Source: Oceanisphaera sp. IT1-181
Lineage (GTDB): Bacteria > Pseudomonadota > Gammaproteobacteria > Enterobacterales > Aeromonadaceae
Direction of reading: 5' to 3'
Assembly: GCF_033807535.1 (NCBI RefSeq)
Contig: NZ_CP136856.1
Location: 330,001 to 394,000, forward strand
Length of the DNA stretch: 64,000 bases
Shown: positions 36,385 to 44,751 of the stretch, one piece after another
Layout of the letters: each line of letters begins with the position of its first letter
Position numbering within the stretch: the stretch's first letter is position 1
Program-made: the position numbers and the translations under genes
Notes under the pieces: model-generated
Told to the model about the DNA's origin: nothing
Databases searched by the model: none
Seen by the model: only the letters and a program-made list of their open reading frames with translations

Positions 36385-38289
36385 TTAAGTGGGTTTAGCC
36401 GGTGCGGGTGTGATACCGGTAATATCTGCTGTCGTTGTTTCTACTTTGCTTGCACCAACAATGGCTGGTGTCTTTGCAAGTACCTCAACCTTCACGGCTT
36501 CTACAGTACTGATAGTGGATGCTCCGGGAGCCGCCGCTCCTGGAGGCGCTAGATGACACTCTTGAAATATTTTAGCGGTGCAGGTTTGGCAAACACTCGG
36601 GTCTAATTGTTCGTAGATGCGATGTATGGCTTGGCCTTTATTTTGAAAAATATGGTCACGGCCGAGCTGCTTAAGAATGTTATTACGATTAATAATACGC
36701 AGTACGCCGCTTTTTACATTACTCAGATAGAGATCCCCACCCTCGGCGCGCCTGCGCTTGGCTTCTTGCAGCAGCATTTCTGCACCCACCATATCGACAA
36801 AATTCATCCCGTTGCCCACTATCAATACCCGCGGCTCGCGCACACTTTGCAGATACTCCTGCACATGGTTGACCGCGCCAAAAAACAACGAGCCTTCGAT
36901 GCGAATAATGCGCAGTTGTGGACAATAAGGCAGGCGTTTTTTTTCTGCGTTGGTAAACAACGGATGCTTAGCATTAGGATCTGGCAAAATAGTGACGATG
37001 CGCGGATGCGAGGTACGTTTTAAATAGAAGACCAGCGATAAGATCACGCCTGCATAAATGGCAAATTCCAGTGCCACCAATAAGGTGGCGGCAAAGGTGA
37101 CGATGAGGACTGTGGTCTCTGATTTGGCCGCGCGCATAATCATTTTTATATGATGAAAGTCGATCAGATTCCAGGCCACCATTAACAATAATCCGGCCAT
37201 GGCGGGGATCGGCAACCAAGCGGTAATGCCAGAGAATAACTGCACTATGACTAATAGAAATAACGAGGCAAAGATGGCTGCCATCGGCGTACGGGCACCG
37301 GAAGTAAAGTTAACGCCGGTGCGGGTAAAAGAGCCGGAAGAGGCATAGCTAGAGAAGAAGGCACCCACCACGTTCGATAGACCTTGGCCGATAAACTCTT
37401 GATTATCATCAAGGCGCTGATGAGAGCGGCTGGCAATGGCTCGTGCAATAGAAGAGGCTTCGACCAAGCCCAGTATGCTAATGGCCAGGGCTCCAGACGA
37501 GAGGGCGCTGATATTACTAAAGCTTAAGTCGGGGATGCTGAACGGCGGCAAACTGGCGGGTATGGCGCCCACCATAGCAATGTGCTCTTGGCGAGGATCG
37601 AGTAAAAACGCCAAGCCACTGGCCAGCGCCAGTCCCATCAACATATTTGGCCAGCGCGGTAATAGTTTTTTGATCAGTACACACGCCACTAAGGTCGTTA
37701 AGCCAACCGCTAAGCTATAGGGGTTAGCATCATTTAAATGGCGCAGCACCTGCCAGCCGTTATCGGTAAAGGTGCCCTTGGTGTGCAGCGATAAGCCCAG
37801 CAGGTTTTGCAATTGGCTAACCACTATCACCACTGCCGCACCGGCGGTAAAACCAATCACCACCGAATGCGACACAAAGTTAACCAATATGCCTAATCTG
37901 GCCGAGGCCAACACCAGCTGAAACACCCCTTTCATCAGCGTTAAGGTGAGCGCCAAGGCGATAAACTCCGCCGTGCCCGGCGTGGCGAGCGGGCTGACGG
38001 AGGTAAACACCACAATCGACATAGCAGCCGTAGGGCCAGAAATTAAGTGCCAAGACGAGCCAAACAGGGCGGCAATAATGGCCGGCACTATGGCCGCATA
38101 CAGGCCGTATTCCGGCGGCAAACCGGCAATCAGCGCATACGCCACCCCTTGCGGCAATACGATAATGGCATTGGTGAGGCCGGCTTGCGCATCGGCGCGC
38201 ACGCTGGCGCGAGTAACCATGGGGGTCCACTGCAAGAACGGCAGTAGCCGAGTCCACTTTTTAGCTTTGCCTTGCGCTTGGTTTGACAT
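36385..38289 (-). CDS. SulP family anion transporter with STAS domain
   Basis: 634 aa from ATG 38289 (AAGGGAG upstream; ATG 38313 is an alternative). About 10-12 membrane helices with SulP hallmarks (LPQGVAYALIAGLPPEYGLYAAIVPAIIAALFGSS, GPTAAMSIVVF), then a cytosolic STAS domain (LRIIRIEGSLFFGAVNHVQEYL). After STAS come CQTCTAKIFQEC and an Ala/Pro/Thr-rich tail of about 70 residues. The substrate could be sulfate, bicarbonate or an organic anion. Being inside a purine-catabolism cluster hints at, but does not show, a link. Confidence 0.88.
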   Translation of the reverse strand: MSNQAQGKAKKWTRLLPFLQWTPMVTRASVRADAQAGLTNAIIVLPQGVAYALIAGLPPEYGLYAAIVPAIIAALFGSSWHLISGPTAAMSIVVFTSVSPLATPGTAEFIALALTLTLMKGVFQLVLASARLGILVNFVSHSVVIGFTAGAAVVIVVSQLQNLLGLSLHTKGTFTDNGWQVLRHLNDANPYSLAVGLTTLVACVLIKKLLPRWPNMLMGLALASGLAFLLDPRQEHIAMVGAIPASLPPFSIPDLSFSNISALSSGALAISILGLVEASSIARAIASRSHQRLDDNQEFIGQGLSNVVGAFFSSYASSGSFTRTGVNFTSGARTPMAAIFASLFLLVIVQLFSGITAWLPIPAMAGLLLMVAWNLIDFHHIKMIMRAAKSETTVLIVTFAATLLVALEFAIYAGVILSLVFYLKRTSHPRIVTILPDPNAKHPLFTNAEKKRLPYCPQLRIIRIEGSLFFGAVNHVQEYLQSVREPRVLIVGNGMNFVDMVGAEMLLQEAKRRRAEGGDLYLSNVKSGVLRIINRNNILKQLGRDHIFQNKGQAIHRIYEQLDPSVCQTCTAKIFQECHLAPPGAAAPGASTISTVEAVKVEVLAKTPAIVGASKVETTTADITGITPAPAKPT

Positions 38290-38369
38290 GTGAAAGTGCG
38301 CTCCCTTGGCCATGAATAGCGTCTGCTGAGTCTTAGGCTTGAGTATACATTATTGATTAAGAGTGAGGC

Positions 38370-38512
38370 GTAAGGAGTCAGGCGTGAGGAGATCTTAAAG
38401 AATAAGGATTTTTTCGCCACGGAACCCACGGGAGTAATAAAAATAAGAGAGCAGAAGATGTTTTTAGTGGTTTAAGTTGGGTGTTATGCCGTTCTCTTCA
38501 CGCCTCATTTTT
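38370..38512. repeat. Intergenic repeats between permease and SulP genes
   Basis: Minus-oriented copies of the heptamer family (gtgaggcg at 38365-38372, gcgtgagga at 38382-38390), a CACGGA-type repeat (38409-38432) and another TTCACGCCTCA at 38497-38507. Nothing else is seen in the gap 38314-38515. Confidence 0.5.
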
Positions 38513-38515
38513 TGC

Positions 38516-38547
38516 AAAAAAAAACCACCGCTCGGGCGATGGTTTTA
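38516..38547 (-). terminator. Terminator of the purine permease gene
   Basis: On the minus strand: AAACCATCGC / GCGGTGGTTT around CCGA, followed by a run of nine T. Confidence 0.82.
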
Positions 38548-38573
38548 GTAAAGCTTAACTAGACCAAGCTAGC

Positions 38574-39926
38574 CTACATATATATAAATTTAGCGATAAA
38601 AATCGCACTTAATACATAGACGCCAATCGAGACTTGGCCGGTGGCCAATTTAAGCACTGCATAGCTGACAAAGCCCATGGCGATGCCGTTGGCAATGGAG
38701 AAGGTTAGCGGCATCATTAAGGCGGTGATGGCGGCTGGCGCCATCTCGGTATAATCTTCCCAGTCAATTTTAGCCAAGCTGCTCATCATGGCAAAAGCCA
38801 CGTAAATCAGCGCGCCGGCGGTGGCGTAGGGTGGGATCATGCCGGCTAATGGCGCTAAAAACATCGCCAAAATAAACAGCACGGCGATAGTCACGGCGGT
38901 TAAACCGGTACGACCACCTGCGGCCACACCGGCGGCACTTTCTACGTAACTGGTGACCGGCGGGCAACCCACGAAGGTACCAATTACCGAAGAGGCACTG
39001 TCAGCCTTGAGTGACTTGCCTAAGCCTTCAATAGAGCCGTCCGCATTGCGCAAGTTAGCGCGCTCAGCCACGCCCATTAGAGTGCCGGCAGTATCAAACA
39101 TATTGACGAACAAGAAGGCTAAAATCACAGTAATCATGCCAACATTAAGCGCACCCATAATGTCGAGCTTCATAAAGGTCGGCTCTATGCTGGGTGGCAT
39201 GGCGAAGATGCCATTATATTGCACTATACCCATGAAGAAACCGATCAGAGTGACGCCTAACACGCCCACTAACACGGCGCCAAATATCTTGCGATAAGCC
39301 AAAATAGAGATAACTAAAAAGCACACGGCAGCCAGCCAAGCGCTGGGTTGAGTGAAATCACCCAAAGTCACTAAGGTGGCGGGGCTTGCTACCACTATGC
39401 CTGCGGTTTTCAGGCCCACTAACCCTAAGAACAAACCGACACCGGCGGTCATGGCATAGCGTAATGACTCGGGAATGGCATCCAGCACCCATTCGCGAAT
39501 CTTCCAAAAACTCATGGCGGTAAAAATAATGCCGGACCAGAACACGGCGCCTAGCGCCACTTCCCAGCTGTAGCCCATTTCACCGACCACGGTAAACGCA
39601 AAGAAGGCGTTCAAGCCCATGCCTGGCGCAAGACCGACTGGCCAGTTGGCGTATAAGCCCATAATAAGAGTGGCAAGGGCGGCACCGATACAGGTGGCCA
39701 CGAACACAGCACCCGGATCCATGCCGGACGAGGCCATAATATTGGGGTTTACAAAAATAATGTACGCCATGGTGATAAAGGTAGTTAAACCGGCGAGCAG
39801 TTCAGTTTTTACCGAAGTACCATGGGCTTTTAATTTGAAGAGCTTTTCTAGCAGACCAGAAGCTGGCGGGGGTGAGGTTTCAGCGGTTCTCGCGCGCTGA
39901 GTGGTGTCGTTGTTGGCGTTTTCCAT
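38574..39926 (-). CDS. NCS2/AzgA-type purine (adenine/guanine/hypoxanthine) permease
   Basis: 450 aa from ATG 39926 (GAGGATATC upstream). AzgA/GhxP-like signature: TSVKTELLAGLTTFITMAYIIFVNPNIMASSGMD, APGMGLNAFFAFTVV, SRY-type SLRYAMTAGVGLFLGLVGLK, CPPVTSYVESAAGVAAGGRTGLTA, in roughly 12-14 helices. Proton-coupled uptake of purine bases, supplying GuaD and XdhAB. Lies directly downstream of uraH (about 90 nt) on the same strand. Confidence 0.92.
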   Translation of the reverse strand: MENANNDTTQRARTAETSPPPASGLLEKLFKLKAHGTSVKTELLAGLTTFITMAYIIFVNPNIMASSGMDPGAVFVATCIGAALATLIMGLYANWPVGLAPGMGLNAFFAFTVVGEMGYSWEVALGAVFWSGIIFTAMSFWKIREWVLDAIPESLRYAMTAGVGLFLGLVGLKTAGIVVASPATLVTLGDFTQPSAWLAAVCFLVISILAYRKIFGAVLVGVLGVTLIGFFMGIVQYNGIFAMPPSIEPTFMKLDIMGALNVGMITVILAFLFVNMFDTAGTLMGVAERANLRNADGSIEGLGKSLKADSASSVIGTFVGCPPVTSYVESAAGVAAGGRTGLTAVTIAVLFILAMFLAPLAGMIPPYATAGALIYVAFAMMSSLAKIDWEDYTEMAPAAITALMMPLTFSIANGIAMGFVSYAVLKLATGQVSIGVYVLSAIFIAKFIYM

Positions 39927-40016
39927 AACGGATATCCTCGAATAGTATGGTAGCAAACTGTCAATGCCGAACGAAGTTGCTATTCGGCATTGACAGCTGC
40001 GACTGCCTATTACCCG

Positions 40017-40373
40017 TTAGCTGCCTCTGTAGGTAGAGTAGCTATAAGGTGAGATCAGCAGAGGTACGTGGTAGTGCTCTTGGCCTGCAGCCAAGCCAAA
40101 ACGGATAACTACGTCATCCAAGAAAGCCGGCTCAAGCAGTTCAACACCTTGCTTGCGTAAGTAAGTACCAGTGTGGAATACCAACTGATATTTACCTGGC
40201 ACATAGTCGTCGCCTTGCAACACAGGAGCATCGGTACGACCATCAGCGTTGGTGTACACAGTGTTGATTAAAGTGGTTTTTTCACCGTCTTCAACACGAT
40301 ATAGTTCAATTTTAATATCTGAACCTGGTTGGCCTTTAGAAGCGTCGAGGATATGTGTAGTTAATCTGCCCAT
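40017..40373 (-). CDS. uraH: 5-hydroxyisourate hydrolase
   Basis: 118 aa, transthyretin-like. Begins MGRLTTHILDASKGQPG and ends in the diagnostic C-terminal YRGS; active-site His in LTTHILD, Arg in ADGRTDAP, and His in EHYHVPLLISPYSYSTYRGS. Hydrolyses HIU, the product of urate oxidation, to OHCU. No signal peptide, so cytoplasmic. Divergent from puuE across a 414-nt control region. Confidence 0.96.
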   Translation of the reverse strand: MGRLTTHILDASKGQPGSDIKIELYRVEDGEKTTLINTVYTNADGRTDAPVLQGDDYVPGKYQLVFHTGTYLRKQGVELLEPAFLDDVVIRFGLAAGQEHYHVPLLISPYSYSTYRGS

Positions 40374-40692
40374 TTTTAGTTACCTTGCGCGAGTTACGCG
40401 TCTCCATTAATTCAAGGCACTGTCGTCGCCATAATGCTGATTGCTTACGGCATTTTTTACATTACACCGCACTGCGATAACAGCGGCGACGACAGAACTA
40501 ATTTTACATCAAGATAATATTGGCTGTCTACGTCTCATTAACAAAAACATAACCCCTCGGTCACATTTTTAGTTGACGAATGAGCGTCGCTTTATCCTGA
40601 TGAGTTAGGATTGTCTTTGCTTTAGAGCACCAAAGCAAGATAAGCTGCAAGATCTGATACAAAAATCAAACCTGTTATTTACATATATCTGT

Positions 40693-40710
40693 TTTATTGT
40701 ATACAATAAA
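40693..40710. promoter_or_regulatory. Perfect 18-bp palindrome, candidate operator for uraH and puuE
   Basis: TTTATTGTATACAATAAA, perfectly self-complementary, 78 nt before puuE and 320 nt before uraH. Its ATTGTATACAAT core recurs in variant form at 34823-34836 (before the GntR gene) and 46445-46456 (before the chemoreceptor). The remainder of the 40374-40787 gap is AT-rich with no gene. Confidence 0.7.
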
Positions 40711-40787
40711 GACGATGATCTACTGGCCAGCCCTCTGCAAATTCTTGTCTCGGCTGGTTTCTAACCCGCGTTTCAAGGAGTTTCCTG

Positions 40788-41708
40788 ATGAGCCAAAAAA
40801 ACGACTATCCCCGCGATCTCGTTGGGTACGGTGCTAACCCGCCGCACCCTGAGTGGCCAAATAAGGCCCGCATCGCTATTAACTTTGTACTGAACTATGA
40901 AGAAGGTGGTGAGCGTAACGTATTGCACGGTGATGGTGAGTCTGAGGCCTTCTTGTCAGAAATGCCGACAGCAGTGGCGTTTCCTGATGCTCGTCACATG
41001 AGCATGGAGTCTATCTACGAATACGGTAGCCGTGCCGGTGTATGGCGTTTGATGCGTTTGTTCAAACGCTATAACATTCCTATGACCATTTTCGCCGTGG
41101 CCACTGCCCTCGAGCGTTATCCTGATATTGCTAAAGCATTCATGGCCGAAGGCCACGAAATTTGCTCCCACGCCTATAAGTGGATCTCTTATCAGTTTAT
41201 GAGCGAAGAAGAAGAGCGCGAGCACTTCAACAAAGCCATGGAAATTTTTGAACGTGTGTGTGGCCAGCGCCCACAAGGCTGGTATACCGGCCGCGACAGC
41301 CCTAACACCCGTAAAATAGTGATGGAAGATAAAGGAATTTTATACGATTCCGATTCTTACGCCGATGACCTGCCTTACTGGGTCGACAATCAGGGCGAAG
41401 GCCACTTGGTGATCCCATACGTAATGGACACCAACGACATGCGCTTTGGCCTGAATGGTTATAACAACGGCGAAGAGTTCTTCCAGTATCTGAAAGACTC
41501 CTTTGATGTGTTATACGAAGAGGGTGCAGAAGCCCCCAAGATGCTTTCCATTGGTATGCACTGTCGTATCCTGGGTCGTCCGGGTCGTATGGCTGGTCTT
41601 GAGCGCTTTATTAAATATGCGCGCAGCCATGACCACGTGTGGTTTACCCGCCGTATCGACATTGCTAACCACTGGCATGAGAATCATCCTTATAAGGGAA
41701 GCAAGTAA
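40788..41708 (+). CDS. puuE: Allantoinase PuuE (polysaccharide-deacetylase fold)
   Basis: 306 aa. NodB-like fold with the PuuE hallmark DYPRDLVGYGANPPHPEWPNKARIAINFVLNYEEGGERN, EICSHAYKWISYQ and YDSDSYADDLPYWV. This family is a metal-independent allantoinase unrelated to AllB; it opens allantoin to allantoate. GGAG at the ribosome site. Start of puuE-uraD, which overlap by one base. Confidence 0.95.
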   Translation: MSQKNDYPRDLVGYGANPPHPEWPNKARIAINFVLNYEEGGERNVLHGDGESEAFLSEMPTAVAFPDARHMSMESIYEYGSRAGVWRLMRLFKRYNIPMTIFAVATALERYPDIAKAFMAEGHEICSHAYKWISYQFMSEEEEREHFNKAMEIFERVCGQRPQGWYTGRDSPNTRKIVMEDKGILYDSDSYADDLPYWVDNQGEGHLVIPYVMDTNDMRFGLNGYNNGEEFFQYLKDSFDVLYEEGAEAPKMLSIGMHCRILGRPGRMAGLERFIKYARSHDHVWFTRRIDIANHWHENHPYKGSK

Positions 41709-42223
41709 TGAGCCGTTTTACTACCTGTACGCCTAGCACGATGAGCCGCGATGAGTTCGTGGCTGCATTCGCCGATATCTACGAGCACTCCCCTTGGGTT
41801 GCTGAGCAGGCGTTCGACCAAGGTCTGAGCAGCGAAGATGACACCATTGCTAACTTGCATAGCCGTATGGCGGCCGTGATGAGCAATGCAGATAAGCAAG
41901 CTCAGCTTGATCTTATCAATGCTCACCCGGACTTAGCCGGTAAAGCTGCCCAACGTGGCGAACTGACTGAAGCTTCTACCAATGAGCAAGCGGGTGCTGG
42001 CATCAGCGAGTGCAACGCGGAAGAATTTGCCCGTTTCACTCACCTGAACAACGCCTATAAGGAAAAATTCCAATTTCCTTTCATCATGGCAGTTAAAGGT
42101 TCAGACCGTCACCAGATCCTGGCCGCATTTGAAGAGCGTATTAACAACGACTACGACACTGAATTTGCGCGTGCGGTAAATGAGATCAACAGAATTGCTG
42201 AGTTCCGTTTAAGCGGCATGTAA
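41708..42223 (+). CDS. uraD: OHCU decarboxylase
   Basis: 171 aa. 2-oxo-4-hydroxy-4-carboxy-5-ureidoimidazoline decarboxylase; the catalytic His is in LINAHPDLAGKAA, and ECNAEEFARFTHLNNAYKEKFQFPFIMAVKG is the family core. Produces S-allantoin from the UraH product. Start codon shares base 41708 with the puuE stop. Confidence 0.96.
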   Translation: MSRFTTCTPSTMSRDEFVAAFADIYEHSPWVAEQAFDQGLSSEDDTIANLHSRMAAVMSNADKQAQLDLINAHPDLAGKAAQRGELTEASTNEQAGAGISECNAEEFARFTHLNNAYKEKFQFPFIMAVKGSDRHQILAAFEERINNDYDTEFARAVNEINRIAEFRLSGM

Positions 42224-42339
42224 TTTTGTTTGCCTGACTAACGTAATGTAGTCGGCGATGTAAGAGCGTAATAAAAATACGGGGTGGCTAGGGTCGGTGA
42301 TCTTAACACCCCGTTTTAATGAATTTCTTGGAGGCAGTA

Positions 42340-42849
42340 ATGATCAAGACTCTTAAAGTAGAGCCGTTGACCAAAGAAGCGTTCGCCGATTTTGGTGACG
42401 TTATCGAGTCTGTTGGCCGTGATCACTTTATGATCAACAATGGTTCAACTGAGCGCTACCACAACCTGGGTGAAGTGCAGTTGGACGAAGATGGTCAAGG
42501 CATCATCAGCATCTTCCGTGCTAAAACGCTGGAATACCCGCTGCAAGTGAAAATGCTGGAGCGTCATCCGTTTGGCTCTCAGTCTTTCATCCCTTTGTTT
42601 GGTCATGAGTTCTTGTTAGTGGTTGCCCCTGTGGGCGACGGCACCATGAGCATTGACCCAAGCACAGTACGTTGCTTCCGTGCTAACGCCCGCCAAGGTG
42701 TGAACTACCACAGAAACGTGTGGCATCACCCTATCATGGCGCTGCGCGATGACGACGAGTTCTTGGTCGTAGACCGCACCGGCCCGGGTAATAACTGTGA
42801 TGAATTCTTCTTCGACGAATCCATTCAAATGACAGTTAAACTCGACTAA
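42340..42849 (+). CDS. allA: Ureidoglycolate lyase
   Basis: 169 aa from ATG 42340 (GGAGGCAGTA upstream). AllA/cupin fold: MIKTLKVEPLTKEAFADFGDVIE and VNYHRNVWHHPIMALRDDDEFLVVDR. Splits ureidoglycolate to glyoxylate and urea. Ureidoglycolate normally comes from allantoate through allantoicase or AllC/AllE-type enzymes, none of which is in the window. Confidence 0.94.
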   Translation: MIKTLKVEPLTKEAFADFGDVIESVGRDHFMINNGSTERYHNLGEVQLDEDGQGIISIFRAKTLEYPLQVKMLERHPFGSQSFIPLFGHEFLLVVAPVGDGTMSIDPSTVRCFRANARQGVNYHRNVWHHPIMALRDDDEFLVVDRTGPGNNCDEFFFDESIQMTVKLD

Positions 42850-42874
42850 AGTCGGCTTCAACCCACAGTGAATT

Positions 42875-42909
42875 AAAAAACCTCTTGCCCTGCGGCAAGA
42901 GGTTTTTTT
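42875..42909 (+). terminator. allA terminator
   Basis: AAAAAACCTCTTGCC / GGCAAGAGGTTTTTTT with a CTGC loop, 25 nt after the stop. Confidence 0.92.
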
Positions 42910-42939
42910 ATTTTCACGCTTCAGGTCTCACCCATCTCG

Positions 42940-43220
42940 GGTTAGCTTGTACATCAGAACCTGCTACGCAGGCTTTCGCAAAGCCTCGCAGCTAAAGCAG
43001 CGACGACGAGCGCGTGCCTACATTCGTGCACCCTGTGAATGCCGGAGCCGCCTATCTTTATGCCGTCTTCCTGACGCACGTCAGGATCTCGCTCTTGTGT
43101 TTTGTTTAACTTACCGCGTTATCGCTTACGGTTTATCGCTCCCCGCAGGGGCCATACCTAGGTGCACCCTAGCGAACAAGAAGCCGCGGGTGTTTTAGTT
43201 TAGCTCGGCGCTGTATTTTC
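42940..43220. other. Intergenic stretch between allA and the AI-2E gene
   Basis: No convincing gene. Contains short repeats (gtgcacc at 43025-43031 and cctaggtgcaccctag at 43157-43172, the latter a near-palindrome), ending in the tandem heptamers. Probably accumulated intergenic repeats. Confidence 0.4.
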
Positions 43221-43262
43221 CTCACGCCTCACGCCTCACGCCTCACGCCTCACGCCTCACGC
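43221..43262. repeat. Tandem heptamer array (CTCACGC)x6
   Basis: Six perfect head-to-tail copies of CTCACGC, then two degenerate ones (to about 43276). The array runs over the stop codon of the AI-2E gene (TGA at 43259-43257 on the minus strand). Single copies occur elsewhere between genes (24936, 38365-38390, 38497). Confidence 0.85.
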
Positions 43263-44381
43263 CTCATCCTTCACGCTGGCCGCTATTTTTTCGTACTTAT
43301 GATTAGATTCAGTGCTGCGCTCTGTGATCACATGGGGATTTTCGCCGTTAAACTCGCGCATAAAAATATCCCACACCACTAAGAACAGTGCGGCGATTAA
43401 AGGCCCAATTACAAAGCCGTTAATGCCCATTAAGCTAATGCCGCCTAAGGTTGAAAACAGCACTAAATAATCCGGTAACTTAGTATCTCGGCCCACCAAT
43501 AGCGGGCGCAGCACGTTATCCGCCATGCCAATCACTAAGGCGCCAAACGAGATCAATATAGTGGCAGAGACCCAGTCACCAGTGGCATACAAGTAAATGG
43601 CCACCGGCAACCACACAATTCCCGCGCCCACCGCCGGAATCAACGACAAGAAAGCCATGACTACGGCCCACAATATGGGGCTGGGTAGTGAGAGCGCCCA
43701 AAAGATAAAGCCGCCCAGCGCCCCTTGTACAATCGCCACCACCAAGTTGCCTTTAACGGTGGCGCGCGTTACTTCAGCAAACTTAGTAAACAGCTTGCGC
43801 TCGCGTGCATCACCTAAGGGCAGCGCTTTGATCATCAGCTCAATCAGGGTGCGACCATCCCGTAATAAGAAGAACGCCAGATACAGCATTAAGGCGGAGT
43901 TCATAATAAAACTAAAGGTAATTTGCCCCGCGCCCAGTGCTTTTTCTGCCATTACTTTGCCGGCAGACGCTGCACCTTTAGCAATACTTTCGCGCACGCT
44001 GCCTAAGTCGATACCGAGTTTATCAAACCACTGTGGAACCGCAGGGAAAGCATTGCGCATTTGCTCCAGCCACTCGGAGGGATTTATTTCCCCTTTATCT
44101 ACACGCTGATACAGCGCCAAGCCTTCTTGAGCAAAAGTGGTGGCAATCAAAAAGATGGGCAGTACCACTATCACCACACAAATCAACAGGGTCAGCAGTG
44201 CCACCCGATTCGGCTTATCGCCTAAGTGCTTACGCAGTCGCTCTTGCATTGGATTAAAAATGATACTGATGGCGCAGGCCCAAAAAATAGCGCCCCAAAA
44301 TGGCCTAAGTAGCAGCACGAATAGCAGGCTGACCAACAGCAGCAGAAAAAGAAAAGAACGCCGTTCCATTACGTCGCGCAT
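43257..44381 (-). CDS. AI-2E family permease (PerM/YdiK type)
   Basis: 374 aa. About eight membrane helices with the family pattern LLLRPFWGAIFWACAISIIFNPM near the N-terminus and LVIGMADNVLRPLLVG...LVLFSTLGGISLMGINGFVIGPLIAALFLVVWDI near the C-terminus. Family members export small molecules or ions; substrates are mostly unknown, and the autoinducer-2 role is shown for only a few. AGGAAG 9 nt before the ATG supports this start. The last codons are made of heptamer-repeat DNA. Confidence 0.88.
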   Translation of the reverse strand: MRDVMERRSFLFLLLLVSLLFVLLLRPFWGAIFWACAISIIFNPMQERLRKHLGDKPNRVALLTLLICVVIVVLPIFLIATTFAQEGLALYQRVDKGEINPSEWLEQMRNAFPAVPQWFDKLGIDLGSVRESIAKGAASAGKVMAEKALGAGQITFSFIMNSALMLYLAFFLLRDGRTLIELMIKALPLGDARERKLFTKFAEVTRATVKGNLVVAIVQGALGGFIFWALSLPSPILWAVVMAFLSLIPAVGAGIVWLPVAIYLYATGDWVSATILISFGALVIGMADNVLRPLLVGRDTKLPDYLVLFSTLGGISLMGINGFVIGPLIAALFLVVWDIFMREFNGENPHVITERSTESNHKYEKIAASVKDEA

Positions 44382-44424
44382 AAATAGCTTCCTAACCGTG
44401 TATGTCTAAAAAGGAGTTGTTAGC

Positions 44425-44556
44425 GTGCTTGCCAAGCTGTCCCGCTGTGACATAAAAAATCCTATCGCCTGCGGACTCTGCCGCGCCATTTATCCGCAGG
44501 CCTGTGGCGACTGGAGTATAAGCGGGTGCGGTCTTGTCTATCTAACGATAGTTTAG
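44425..44556 (+). CDS. Candidate small cysteine-rich protein
   Basis: 43 codons from a GTG at 44425 with AAGGAG 8 nt upstream. Contains five Cys (residues 8, 16, 19, 27 and 35), including CGLC and a C-terminal hydrophobic stretch (GLVYLTIV). The strong ribosome site and the CxxC are the only support. Not recognised as a known family; it could be spurious. Lies between the divergent upstream end of the AI-2E gene and a GC-rich hairpin (44571-44601). Confidence 0.35.
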   Translation: MLAKLSRCDIKNPIACGLCRAIYPQACGDWSISGCGLVYLTIV

Positions 44557-44570
44557 GTTTTATAGCAAAA

Positions 44571-44601
44571 GCTTACGCAGCCCCTTCGGGCAGCGGTAAG
44601 C
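44571..44601. repeat. GC-rich hairpin, REP-like
   Basis: GCTTAC-GC-AGCCC / GGGC-AGC-GGTAAGC around CTTC. No T-tract on either strand, so not a classic terminator. Single copy as far as seen in this window. Confidence 0.45.
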
Positions 44602-44751
44602 CATCAGCCATACGCTGTAAGTTTAAGCAAAGCTGAAGGGCAGCGCCGAGTGAGCCAAAAATAAGAGCTAAACAGCGCTGTTTGGGTTTGCTCGGTGTAG
44701 ATTTATCTTTAACGTCAGGCGGTCGGCGTTTAACGTATCGCGCCTCAGCCA

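Noticed and set aside
43221..43262. CRISPR or iteron array
   Set aside because: Head-to-tail heptamers without spacers and without a replication gene nearby; a simple tandem repeat.
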